Below are positions 5,808-16,200 of a stretch of DNA of 29,202 nt, piece after piece. Positions within the stretch are counted from its first letter, which is position 1. Each line of letters begins with the position of its first letter. The stretch is from Bacteroidales bacterium. Lineage in GTDB: Bacteria; Bacteroidota; Bacteroidia; Bacteroidales; F082. Location of the stretch: contig JAGCCO010000031.1 in assembly GCA_017651645.1 (NCBI GenBank), forward strand, positions 1-29,202, in the 5' to 3' direction. Under the pieces are notes generated by a model. That model worked only from the letters and a program-made list of their open reading frames with translations. It made no database searches and was not told the DNA's origin. A program made the translations under genes and the position numbers.

Positions 5808-5860
5808 CACCCATATCTGCCGTGTGTGAGATATGGGTCTGCCGTATGGCAGATATGGGT
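5787..5860. repeat. interleaved inverted-repeat cluster (ACCCATATCT x2, AGATATGGGT x2)
   Basis: Arm A ACCCATATCTCA (5787-5798) matches A' TGAGATATGGGT (5827-5838). Arm B ACCCATATCTGCC (5809-5821) matches B' GGCAGATATGGGT (5848-5860). The order A-B-A'-B' allows either pseudoknot-like pairing or a nested pair (B with A' inside A with B'), plus a small TCTGCC-GTAT-GGCAGA hairpin (5838-5853). Arm A overlaps the end of the hydrolase relic. Confidence 0.7.
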
Positions 5861-5913
5861 ATCCTGGTATGCAAGGGTAGGGTGCGCATCCAGTGAAAAT
5901 TAATTATGCTTAA

Positions 5914-5947
5914 TTTGTGGCCTGCAAGGATATTTTACATATCTTTG
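5914..5947 (+). promoter_or_regulatory. Bacteroidota-type promoter for the secreted-protein block
   Basis: TTTG (5914-5917) and TATCTTTG (5940-5947, matching TAnnTTTG) are separated by 22 bp, slightly longer than usual. The predicted transcript start near 5953 leaves a leader of ~70 nt before ATG 6023. No other such box was seen between the four following genes. Confidence 0.6.
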
Positions 5948-6022
5948 TAGGCCGCAGCTTTATTAATAATTCAATAGGCTGTGGTTATTAAAGTATTCGC
6001 AATAAATCAAACATGTTATATT

Positions 6023-9000
6023 ATGAAAATGAATAGTTTATACAAGAAAAGTGTAGCGCTTTTAATCCTGCTGTTCGCGGTGGGATGGCAGGCGAAAGCC
6101 GCTGAATCCAGAGATGGCGAGCTTATCGTTTTTGCCGATGACAATGTGAAAGCCATTTGCGTGGCCAACTGGGACACTAGCGGCGATGGTGAGCTGAGTA
6201 TGGACGAGGCTGCTGCTGTGACGGATTTAGGCAATTTGTTCCAAGGCAACGGGGACATCACCAGTTTCGATGAGCTGCAATACTTCACGGGGTTGACCTC
6301 ACTTGTATATGATGGTGACATTATGGGTACTTTCTCCGGCTGTTTCAACTTGACCTCTGTTGTCATTCCTAATACAGTGTCGATCATTGGTGATTATGCA
6401 TTCCAAGGATGTGAAAGCTTTACATCTATGATCATTCCAAACTCGGTGGTAACCATAGGCGAAGCCGCCTTTGGGGAGTGTTATAGTCTAGCTTCCATCA
6501 ACATCCCGAATACCGTTACTTCTATTGGGATATCTGCATTTTATGCTTGCACCAGTCTTACATCCATAACCATACCCAGTACTGTGACTTTTATTGGAGA
6601 AGATCTTTTGGATGCATGTAATGCTCTTGAGTCTATCACGGTAGAGGAGGGGAATCCTGTCTATGACTCACGCGACAATTGCAACGCTATTATTGAAACT
6701 GCAACGAATACTTTGATCGAGGGGTGTAAGAATACAATTATCCCCAATACCGTGACTTCTATTGGCATGGCAGCTTTTGCTGAAATCGAAAGCCTCACCT
6801 CGATGATAATTCCGAGTTCGGTTACTACCATCGGAGAATGGGCGTTTGTGGATTGTACACAACTATCATCGATTATAATTTCCAGTTCGGTTCAGAGTAT
6901 TGGTAATTATGCATTTTTGGGATGTTCCGGACTGACATCAATGATCATCTTCAATCCCGATGTGGAAGTTGGCGATGACGCTTTTGAAGGTGTTAGCATT
7001 CCTGAAAACACCTTTGTTGCCGCAAGTGTCTCTCCTGCCGAGGGAGGCAGTTTATTTGGACTATTTGGCGAAGATGAAGATTATCAAGCATTCATGGGCA
7101 CGTATGATTTACAAAACTATGTTGTTGAATATGTGTCGCAAGGAAGCGGCCAAATCTCTTCAAATGTGACAACCATCCTTGTCTCCCATCGCAATGAGGG
7201 CTGGCAATTTACGGGTTGGTATCTCAACGGTGAGTTGGTTTCCTATGATCCTGTTTTGTTGTTCAGGGCTTTCGGCAGCTTCGCTTTTGAGGCGCGTTTC
7301 GAACCTTGCAGCTATGTATCCGACCCCGAATTGCTCAGCGGCCGTTTCTCCATCAGCGGTTGCTCCACCGTGGGCTTCACCAAGAGCAACGTGATTATTA
7401 ATGGAGATCTTATGGAATCCATGTCGAATTCAATATCTCAGCTTTCCATTATGACAGACAATGGAATCCCTGGATTAACTTGGGAACTGGGTGAAAACCA
7501 ATGGGATTGTATGACTTACGACTCTACGGAGTTCTATAATAATCCCATGTTGTATATAGAACTCATGATGGCACCGGGTGTAGATTTATTTCCGTTATAT
7601 TATTTTAAGGGAGATATAGGGTGTTGGCATGTACTCACAGGCAGCGAATGGGATTACCTGTTGAATCAAAGAGAGACCGAATCGGGCGTTCGCTTTGTCT
7701 TCGCCAAGGTGAACGAGGTGAATGGCTTGGTGGTTTTGCCCGATGATTGGGCCGCTGACACCTATACATTTGCCCACGCCAATGAAATCGCCGACTATCA
7801 GAATAATATCATTACTGCTGACATGTGGCTCGCCACATTAGAGCCTGCTGGTGCCGTATTTCTCCCTGTAAATGGAATCATATATACACTTGAAGGTATG
7901 ATTTATTTGCCAGGGAATGGTAAGATGGGAGCATATCCGGGTTTGTTCATTTCACCTTCCGGGTCTTTCCTTGGTACAGAATTGCCGATGACTGGTGACA
8001 TTGTGAATGTGTTTACCTCACTTTTTGGTACTTCTTTGCGTTTGGCACAAATCACTCCACAGCCGAACACAGTTACTATAAATGTTGCTACTGAGCAGTC
8101 CGAGCGGGGCATTGTTACTGGTGGAGGTGAAGTCAATTGCGGACAGACCTGTACGGTAACCGCTACGGCCAATCCAGGCTATGTCTTCCAGTTCTGGACT
8201 GAAAACGGACAGATTGTATCGACGGAAACGATTTATAATTTCAAGGCCAAAGGCAACAGAGATCTGGTTGCCCAATTCGCTAATGTGGATGAGGTCTGCA
8301 ACGTGGTTTTCGATTTGATGGGACAGGATCTCGGATGGGGAGGCAGTGCTTTACTTGTCGAATACGATGACGTTTCGTTCCAGTTGACCATGCCCACGCC
8401 TGAGGAGTTTTCATTATTGCAAATTGAAAACTCTATTTATGGCAATTCGCAAAGCATAATCCAATCCTACCCTGTGTTTATTGATAGAAATGCAAGCGTG
8501 AATTTGTCATGGCAATTTGCTGCTGGTGTTACGAGTGGCTCTGCTCCTTTTGTCGTTCACTATGAAGATGGAGATACGATTTTTAATGGTAATAATGAAA
8601 ACCTACCCTATGTATTTGAATGCGTCTGCGAAGATGTGAGTTGTGCAATTGTCGCTGATGCCGTGCCATCCCACTATGGCTGGGTGGAAGGTGGAGGCTC
8701 TTACACATACGGCACGACTTGCACATTGACCGCCACAGCCAACGAACATTATCATTTCACGGGTTGGAAAGAGAACGGAGTATTGGTGTGCGAAACACCC
8801 GTTTATAGTTTCACGGTTACCTCCAATCGTACGCTTGAAGCCACTTTTGAAGAGAATGGATATTATGTGTTTAGCGTAGCCGTTGAGCCTGAGGAAGGTG
8901 GCGAATTGATGACCTGGCTGTATGAAGAAATGGAAACACCTTATGTGTCCGATGAACCCATCGAAGAAGACGACATCTCCATTGTGGCTAGAGCCAACGA

Positions 9001-12000
9001 GGGTTGGCGCTTCGCCTATTGGACTGCCAATGACGAGGTGTTATCTGCCAATAATGTTTACACCTTCCACCTTTCAGAGAATACGGACTTGGTGGCACAT
9101 TTCGAGCAGTGTGAGCTGGAAACCGAGCCTGACCCCGACTTGCTGAGTGGGCGCTTCTCCATCAGTGGATGTACCACTGTGGGATTCGCCAAAGGCAACG
9201 TAATCGCACAAATCGAATTCGATACCATTTATTGGTCGGATCCTGATTCCAATGAGATTACGGAAAAGTATAATCCCACCAGCGCTTCCTGGCAGTTTGC
9301 AGAAACGCAATATTACCGTCAGGCTTACGATGCTGAGTATATCTCTGAAAATGGCATCAGTGAGCTGCTGGCGGAAGGAATGGATCTCGTTTGGGATGTG
9401 TACCGCTACTTGGGCGTTGTTGATATCGGTTGCTGGCATCAGCTTTCTGGTGCCGAGTGGGAGTATCTGCTCAACGGACGTCCGACCGAGGTGCGTTATG
9501 CCTTTGCCAAAGTGAACGATGTGGCCGGTCTCTTGGTCTTGCCTGATGATTGGGATGCCTCGACCTATCAACTTGAATCGCCTAATACAGTTGCAGCCTA
9601 CGAAACCAACATCATCTCATTAAGTGATTGGGAAAACATGGAAGAAGAAGGGGCTTTGTTCCTTCCAGCCAATGGCATGCTGATTAACCCAATTACTCTA
9701 CAAGAATATCTATATCAGTTTGATCCTGGAGACGGGTCTCCTGTTGGTCTTTACGGAAACATGATGTTTCATCCCATGATAGGTATAGAGAACGGATTCT
9801 CAAATCCTCAATGGGGATACATGATGGCAGAGGCTGGATTGTTTTCATCCCTACGTTTGGCTCAGATTGTGGAGCAAGCTCAATCAACGATAACGGTTGC
9901 TGTCGAGGCAAGTCAGGCTGATTATGGCACTGTGAGCCAAGGTGGCGACTTTGCCTGCGGCGATGAGTGCACTGTTGTCGCTACCGCCAACGATGGCTAT
10001 GTGTTCCGCTATTGGCTCGACGGTGATGAGGTGGCTTCGGTGGATGCCGAATACACTTTTGTTGTGGCTGGCGACAGAAATCTCACAGCCGTGTTTGCCG
10101 ATGTGGTTGAAGTCTGTAACGTGGAATTCGATTTGGTCAGCGACCCAAATTATGTAGGAATGTTTGGCTGGGGAGGTGAAGCCATTCAGCTGAGCTTCGA
10201 TGACGGCACGCCTTCCATCGTATTGACCATGCCGGTTCCCGATATGGATTGGAACGCTCTCATTATAGCAAATATGGCTGGACAAAACGTTTCCTTGAAT
10301 GAATTTGACTTCCCGCAATCGCAGGTCTTTACTTTGCCTATCAATAAGGGGACTACGGTGGAACTGTCGTGGTTGATGCCAACTATGGCCACAATAACAT
10401 TCAACCATAAATTCTCGGCAAGTTATGAAACGGGTGAGCCCATCATTGAAAATGCTGGAAGCGGCAATCTGCCTTTCACTTTCCAATGCAACTGCGAGGA
10501 TATCACCCTTGCCGTTGACCCAGAAGTGGGTGGATACATCATTACGGAAGGAACGCTCAATATTGGCGAGACTATCACCCTTACGGCGGTTGCTAATGAG
10601 CATTTCACTTTTGTGAATTGGACTTTCAACGGAATTGAGGTGAGCACCGATCCGACATACAGTTTCGTGGTGACGGAAGAAGGCGACATGGTGGCTCATT
10701 TTGAGCTGTTGCCTATGTTCACCGTGACAGCATCTGCCAATCCATCTGAAGGCGGAACTGTGACCTTTAGTACTTCAAGTAGCACCTTTCACGATGGCAC
10801 AGAGTACAATATCGTCCCAATATTTGGCTGGCGGGGCGACTGTTACCAAAAGAATGAAATGGTTTATCCAGCCTCCGAATTGGGTTTCATGAGTGGTGTG
10901 GACATCACAAGCATGAAGTTTTATGCCACTGAACCAAGTGTGAATCTTGGAAGTGCATATTATCGTGTATTTTTGACAGAGATAGATAGTGAACAAATCA
11001 CTTCTTATGTTGGTTCCGGCAACATTGTCTATTATGGTCGGTTAAGTGTTGAAAATGGCGAGATGATTGTGGATTTCACCACGCCTTACCATTACAATGG
11101 TGGTAACTTGCTGATTGGTGTTTATAAACTTGGAACTGGTTCACAGGTTGCTTTCGGATGGTATGGTGAAACTAGGGATGGTGCCTCTTTGCAGGGTTTT
11201 GACCCCTATAGTCTGAATGACATTGTCCCAAGCCAACTCAACTTTTTGCCTAAGGTTACTTTCTTTTATGATAGCTATGGAGTTTATCAATATGGTGAGA
11301 CATGTATTATCTCCTCTGATCCTTCCGAGGGCTATGAGTTCGTGAATTGGACAGAGGATGGCGAGGTGGTCTCAACGGAAGCCGAATATTCCTTTACCGT
11401 GACAGAAGGCAGGGACTTGATGGCCAACTTCGTCCTTAAGAATTACGACATCCTGGTCACGGCCGATCCCGAAGAGGGCGGCACGGTGACTGGCGCTGGC
11501 AATTACAACCACTGGTCGCAATGCACGCTGACTGCCACGGCCAACGTCGGCTACACCTTTATTAATTGGACCCTGGATGGCACCGAGGTAAGCACTGAAT
11601 CTACCTACACCTTCACGGTAACAGGCGCTGGTGCGTATGTGGCCAACTTCTTGCTGAACAACTACACCATTACCGCATACGCCAACCCGAGCGAAGGCGG
11701 CACGGTGAACGGCGCAGGCACTTACAACCACTTCGAGACCTGCACTCTGACGGCCGAAGCCAATGTGGGTTATAACTTTGACAATTGGACGTTGGACGGT
11801 ACTGTCGTAAGCACCGAACCGACCTATACCTTCACAGTGACGGGAGCTGGCAATTACGTGGCCAACTTCAGCTTGAAGACCTATGAAATCACGGCGATGG
11901 TGACACCGACTGAAGCCGGAACGGTGAACGGAACGGGCACCTATACCCACGGGACACAATGTACGCTGACCGCCATGCCCGGCGAAGACTACACCTTCAT

Positions 12001-13249
12001 GTACTGGTTCGAAGGCGGCAACATGGTCTCCTACGATGCCACCTATAGCTTTATCGCCACAGGTGATCGTAGTTTTGTTGCACATTTCGCTGAGAATGAA
12101 CAAACTTTCATCTTGGAATCAGGCTGGACCTGGCTCTCCTCTTATATCGAGATGGAGGACATCAACGGGCTCGCCATGCTGGAGAATGGCCTGAACCCGA
12201 ACGGCGTGATGATCAAGTCGCAACGCGACGGATTCCTTTCCTACGCCAATGGCATGTGGATGGGTACCTTGGAGGCCATCACCAACGAGAAGATGTATCT
12301 TGTCAACACCTCGGATTCTACCGAGGTTACCTTCACGGGCCCCGTCGCCCAGCTGAATGCCCATCCCATCACCTTGAATCCCAACTGGACCTGGCTGGGA
12401 TATCCTTCGCCTTTTGCAGTGGATATCGATGACGCTCTGTCCAACTTGAACCCCACCAATGGCGATGTGGTGAAGTCGCAGTCAAGTTTCGCCGCCTATA
12501 ACGATGTGGACGGCTGGTACGGCACACTGAGTACGCTGACGCCTGGCATGGGTCTCATGTACCAGTCGCACAATAGTCAGCCTGTCACCTTTAATTATGG
12601 CGTGGGCATGAATCGTGCGTTGAGGGCGAACCTCACCGCCGAAGACAATCACTGGGTGCCCGATGTCCATGCCTATCCGAACAACATGAACATCATGGCC
12701 GTGGTGGAACTCAACGGCGTGGAGCTGGAAAACGAGCGTTATGAATTGGCCATTTTCGACGGCAATGAATGCCGAGGCAGTGTCCGTTTGATCTATGTTG
12801 AATCCATGCGTCGTTATGTCGCCTTCCTGACGGTGGCAGGCGAGGAGGACGCCGAGCTCTGCCTGGCCTTGTACGACACGATGACGGGCGAGGCCTATTA
12901 CAACACGACGGATTGCCTGAACTTTGAGGCCAACGCCGTGTTAGGAAGCCTCAGTATGCCTTACATCGCACGCTTTGGAGGCACTGCCGAACTGAATGAG
13001 TTGGGTGACCCGACAGTGGTGCTTTATCCCAACCCGGTGTCGGCAGGACACCTGTTCCAGATGGCGTTGCCTGACGAGAGCAAGGGCGCAAGGGTGAGCA
13101 TCGTCAACGCCTTGGGTGCGGTGGTCTCGACGACAGACGTGTATGACAAGCCCGCCATCCTCTGTGCTCCAGCCGTGCCTGGCGTCTATACGGTGAGAAT
13201 CGTGACGGCCAAGCAAGGGACTTATTGCAGAAAACTGATTGTGAAATAA
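6023..13249 (+). CDS. giant T9SS-exported adhesin-like protein: LRR, lectin-fold-like modules, InlB-type repeats
   Basis: 2408 aa from ATG 6023, chosen because it gives a clean signal peptide (MKMNSLYKKSVALLILLFAVG...KA) where the upstream GTG does not. Approximate order: EF-hand-like loop DTSGDGELSMDE (51-62); ~8 BspA-type leucine-rich repeats (90-313; IPNTVTSIG..AF..C); a divergent InlB/B-repeat; two copies of a composite unit (436-946, 1040-1563) made of a FISUMP/C-type-lectin-like module (GRFSISGC...EW.YLLN.R...LPDDW), B-repeats and a WGG beta domain. Then comes a B-repeat interrupted by a ~170-aa domain (1584-1755), three more B-repeats to 2023, a WTWL double repeat (2028-2191), an HW/ECRGS domain (2206-2318) and a T9SS tail (YPNPVS...KLIVK). 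The likely role is surface binding to proteins or glycans. It starts a four-gene block, 18 bp before the next gene. Confidence 0.85.
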   Translation: MKMNSLYKKSVALLILLFAVGWQAKAAESRDGELIVFADDNVKAICVANWDTSGDGELSMDEAAAVTDLGNLFQGNGDITSFDELQYFTGLTSLVYDGDIMGTFSGCFNLTSVVIPNTVSIIGDYAFQGCESFTSMIIPNSVVTIGEAAFGECYSLASINIPNTVTSIGISAFYACTSLTSITIPSTVTFIGEDLLDACNALESITVEEGNPVYDSRDNCNAIIETATNTLIEGCKNTIIPNTVTSIGMAAFAEIESLTSMIIPSSVTTIGEWAFVDCTQLSSIIISSSVQSIGNYAFLGCSGLTSMIIFNPDVEVGDDAFEGVSIPENTFVAASVSPAEGGSLFGLFGEDEDYQAFMGTYDLQNYVVEYVSQGSGQISSNVTTILVSHRNEGWQFTGWYLNGELVSYDPVLLFRAFGSFAFEARFEPCSYVSDPELLSGRFSISGCSTVGFTKSNVIINGDLMESMSNSISQLSIMTDNGIPGLTWELGENQWDCMTYDSTEFYNNPMLYIELMMAPGVDLFPLYYFKGDIGCWHVLTGSEWDYLLNQRETESGVRFVFAKVNEVNGLVVLPDDWAADTYTFAHANEIADYQNNIITADMWLATLEPAGAVFLPVNGIIYTLEGMIYLPGNGKMGAYPGLFISPSGSFLGTELPMTGDIVNVFTSLFGTSLRLAQITPQPNTVTINVATEQSERGIVTGGGEVNCGQTCTVTATANPGYVFQFWTENGQIVSTETIYNFKAKGNRDLVAQFANVDEVCNVVFDLMGQDLGWGGSALLVEYDDVSFQLTMPTPEEFSLLQIENSIYGNSQSIIQSYPVFIDRNASVNLSWQFAAGVTSGSAPFVVHYEDGDTIFNGNNENLPYVFECVCEDVSCAIVADAVPSHYGWVEGGGSYTYGTTCTLTATANEHYHFTGWKENGVLVCETPVYSFTVTSNRTLEATFEENGYYVFSVAVEPEEGGELMTWLYEEMETPYVSDEPIEEDDISIVARANEGWRFAYWTANDEVLSANNVYTFHLSENTDLVAHFEQCELETEPDPDLLSGRFSISGCTTVGFAKGNVIAQIEFDTIYWSDPDSNEITEKYNPTSASWQFAETQYYRQAYDAEYISENGISELLAEGMDLVWDVYRYLGVVDIGCWHQLSGAEWEYLLNGRPTEVRYAFAKVNDVAGLLVLPDDWDASTYQLESPNTVAAYETNIISLSDWENMEEEGALFLPANGMLINPITLQEYLYQFDPGDGSPVGLYGNMMFHPMIGIENGFSNPQWGYMMAEAGLFSSLRLAQIVEQAQSTITVAVEASQADYGTVSQGGDFACGDECTVVATANDGYVFRYWLDGDEVASVDAEYTFVVAGDRNLTAVFADVVEVCNVEFDLVSDPNYVGMFGWGGEAIQLSFDDGTPSIVLTMPVPDMDWNALIIANMAGQNVSLNEFDFPQSQVFTLPINKGTTVELSWLMPTMATITFNHKFSASYETGEPIIENAGSGNLPFTFQCNCEDITLAVDPEVGGYIITEGTLNIGETITLTAVANEHFTFVNWTFNGIEVSTDPTYSFVVTEEGDMVAHFELLPMFTVTASANPSEGGTVTFSTSSSTFHDGTEYNIVPIFGWRGDCYQKNEMVYPASELGFMSGVDITSMKFYATEPSVNLGSAYYRVFLTEIDSEQITSYVGSGNIVYYGRLSVENGEMIVDFTTPYHYNGGNLLIGVYKLGTGSQVAFGWYGETRDGASLQGFDPYSLNDIVPSQLNFLPKVTFFYDSYGVYQYGETCIISSDPSEGYEFVNWTEDGEVVSTEAEYSFTVTEGRDLMANFVLKNYDILVTADPEEGGTVTGAGNYNHWSQCTLTATANVGYTFINWTLDGTEVSTESTYTFTVTGAGAYVANFLLNNYTITAYANPSEGGTVNGAGTYNHFETCTLTAEANVGYNFDNWTLDGTVVSTEPTYTFTVTGAGNYVANFSLKTYEITAMVTPTEAGTVNGTGTYTHGTQCTLTAMPGEDYTFMYWFEGGNMVSYDATYSFIATGDRSFVAHFAENEQTFILESGWTWLSSYIEMEDINGLAMLENGLNPNGVMIKSQRDGFLSYANGMWMGTLEAITNEKMYLVNTSDSTEVTFTGPVAQLNAHPITLNPNWTWLGYPSPFAVDIDDALSNLNPTNGDVVKSQSSFAAYNDVDGWYGTLSTLTPGMGLMYQSHNSQPVTFNYGVGMNRALRANLTAEDNHWVPDVHAYPNNMNIMAVVELNGVELENERYELAIFDGNECRGSVRLIYVESMRRYVAFLTVAGEEDAELCLALYDTMTGEAYYNTTDCLNFEANAVLGSLSMPYIARFGGTAELNELGDPTVVLYPNPVSAGHLFQMALPDESKGARVSIVNALGAVVSTTDVYDKPAILCAPAVPGVYTVRIVTAKQGTYCRKLIVK
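7321..8870 (+). repeat. internal composite duplication, unit 1 (lectin-like, B-repeat, WGG, B-repeat)
   Basis: Encodes residues ~434-949 of the adhesin. The order is LLSGRFSISGC module, SLRLAQI, B-repeat, CNVVFDL...WGG domain closing with an ECVCED pair of Cys, then a B-repeat. The same order recurs in unit 2. Confidence 0.7.
9121..10710 (+). repeat. internal composite duplication, unit 2
   Basis: Encodes residues ~1034-1563 with the same domain order as unit 1. Near-identical landmarks are LLSGRFSISGC, DIGCWH.L.G.EW.YLLN, LPDDW, SLRLAQI, CNVEFDL and QCNCED. The units have diverged in loops, so this is an old duplication rather than a recent one. Confidence 0.7.
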
Positions 13250-13267
13250 ATAAATACCATATAAGAG

Positions 13268-16200
13268 ATGAGAAAAAATATCCTTTTAGCAATTTTCATG
13301 GCGGTGGTATGCCACTTCAACGTGTGGGCCGCTATGGACACGGATAAGCATTGGAACTGCGACCCTACTCTATATCCCGATAACATGACGATTGTGGGTG
13401 TGGTCGAGATCGATGGGGCAGAGCAGGGCAATACCTCCTTGGAGGTGGGCGCTTTCTGCGGAACGGAGTGCCGTGGCAGCGAGATGCTACACCACTTCCC
13501 TCAAGTGGAGCGTTATTTGGTGTTCCTGACCGTTTACGGTGAAGACAACGACGCCATCACCTTCAAGCTCTATGACCATGACACCGAGATGGAGTTGGAC
13601 GCCTATATTGACGGCATGACCTTCACGATCAATGCCATGCATGGCACGCCGATGGAGCCCTATGAGTTTAACTTCATCCCGTATTACAACGTCACAGTGG
13701 CAGCCTACCCGACGGAAGCCGGTAGTGTGGCAGGTGGTGGGCATCTCTTGGCCCATGAGCAAGTGACGCTTACGGCCACACCCAACACGGGCTATGGCTT
13801 CGTCAATTGGACGGAGAATGGTGTGGTGGTAGGCGCGGAGCCTATACTTCAGTTCGAGAATCTGGGCGACCGCTCGTTGGTGGCCAACTTTGAGATAATC
13901 ATGCATCATGTCGATGTGGGGGTCAATTTCGAGGTGGCAGGCTCGGCCACGGGTGCGGGTGACTTCCAGGAATGCAGCACGGTGACCGTGTCGGCCACGC
14001 CCAACACGGGCTTCGTCTTCGACCGCTGGTCGGAAAATGGTGAAACGGTGTCGAACAGTGCCTCCTACGCTTTCGCCATCTGGGGGGACAGGGACTTGAC
14101 CGCCGAGTTCAAGCTCGCTATTACGGATACTACGGCTTTCTCATGCGTGGAATACGACTGGCATGGCCAAAACTACACATCGAGTGGCACCTACTACGAC
14201 ACCCTGTCCAGCTATTTGGGCATCGATAGCATCGTGGCCTTGCATCTGACCATCTATCCGGCCTATGCCTATAATCTCTATGAGACAGCCTGCGATTCGT
14301 TCCTATGGAACGACACCTATTATTATGAGAGCGGCGACTATGTGGACGCCCATCAGTCCATCCATGGCTGCGACAGTATCTATACTTTGCATTTGACCAT
14401 CAATACGACCCGCCCCTTAGGCAACTTCACCTATATGGTGCCTGCCAACAACTACATCAACCGTTATACTGATGTGAATTTCTATTGGGACGGGGTGGTC
14501 AATGCCAACTGTTATGACTTTTATTTCTGGGAGGACGGCAATGACAGGCCTACCGACCCCACCATTGCCAACAGCACTTCGGTGACCGCCCAAAGGAGTG
14601 GCCTCGAGCATGGCATCACCTACCACTGGTGTGTGGTGGCCAAGAACGAGTGTGTGGAGATAGAGAGTGCCGAAAGGACCTTTGTCTGCCAGCTTGACCC
14701 TGCCATGTCGGTGATTCCACAAGGCAGCCTCGATTTCGGTGAAGTGGAGGTGGGGCAGAGCTCCTCCAAGAACATTGCCGTTTCGGCCACCGCGCTGTCT
14801 GAGGACATTTCCTATTCGTTCCTCGAAAACGAGTATGGAGCGGATGCGGACTTCTTCATCATTACGCCTTCCTCGAACTGGAACGCCTTGAAGGGCGGCA
14901 CCTTGCAGGTGACCTTTACACCAGTGGCTGAGCAACTCTATTACAACTCTGCCATCAGGATTGCCTCTGGCGCATTTGTAGACACCATTTACTTTACGGG
15001 TAGCATGGCTAACCGGTATGTCTTCACTACCAATGTAGACGGAGACGTCTTCACGGCCAACGACAGCATTACCATTACAGGACATGTGGCTGATGTGTTG
15101 GGCAATGATGTATCTGACCTTGATGTCGATGTCTATTTGCTTGTTTGGGGCATGAGAACCACTTTACGCACCACCTCTGATGAAAATGGCGATTATACCG
15201 TAAAGTATGGACCTCGTTCATCCGAATCGGGTTATTACCAAGTGGGCTCATGTGAGAAGAACAAAAATGCCTCGGCAATACACGATGCCTTCGACATCCC
15301 GGGCATGAGTCGCACGACAAACAACTTCATCATTTGGGACATCTACCAAGACGAAACGGTGACAGGCTCTATTTCCATTCGCAACCGTAGCCGTATTCCT
15401 TTGGGCAGCATCCAGGTGGTTCCCATTGCTGTTCCCGAGGGCCTCGAGGCAAGCTTCGATAGCTTCAGCTTGGATGCCCTTGAGACGGGAGATTTGCACT
15501 ATACCTTCACTGGCACGGAGATTTCAACGAATAACAGCTATGCCGAAGCCGTGTTCCAACTCGTCAGCAGTGACGGCATTACCTTGAACCTGACTTGCTA
15601 TTATTTGTGTCGCCAGCGTCGTGGTGATTTGGATGTGTATCCGCCTTCGGTTTCCACGACAATGAAACGCAACGCACAAAAGATGCTGACGTTCCAGGTG
15701 ACCAACAATGGCAATGGGGAAACTGGCGCCATCTCCATCGATTTGCCCAACGTGGAATGGATGACAGTGATGGGAGGCGACTCGTTGGCCTCTATTGCCG
15801 TGGGCGATTCTGTTGCATTCTCAATCCGTCTGTTCCCTGATGAGAACGTGCCGCTTACTGAGTACACGGGCAATTTGGCCGTCAATTGTGCCAATGGCAA
15901 TGGATTTAGCGTCCCCTATACGATTCAGGCCACATCCGATTCTACGGGTATGTTGGTTGTGGATGTTACGGACGATTATACCTACAACACCAATAACGGT
16001 TCCGGGCCGCATCTTGAAGGGGCTTCAGTGTATGTGGTGGGATATTATTCTTTGGAGACCGTAGCCCAAGGCGAGACGGATTCGGATGGTCTTTTCACGG
16101 TGGAGGATCTGCCCGAAGGCTATTATTATTTGACAGTCCGCGCCCAAAGCCATGATGAATACAACAACGGCATCATTTACATCGAAGGAGGGAAGACCAA

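Noticed and set aside
6173..6220. Dockerin (cellulosome) module from DTSGDGELS
   Set aside because: There is a single EF-hand-like loop with no second loop or cohesin partner. It is a common N-terminal feature before BspA-type repeats.
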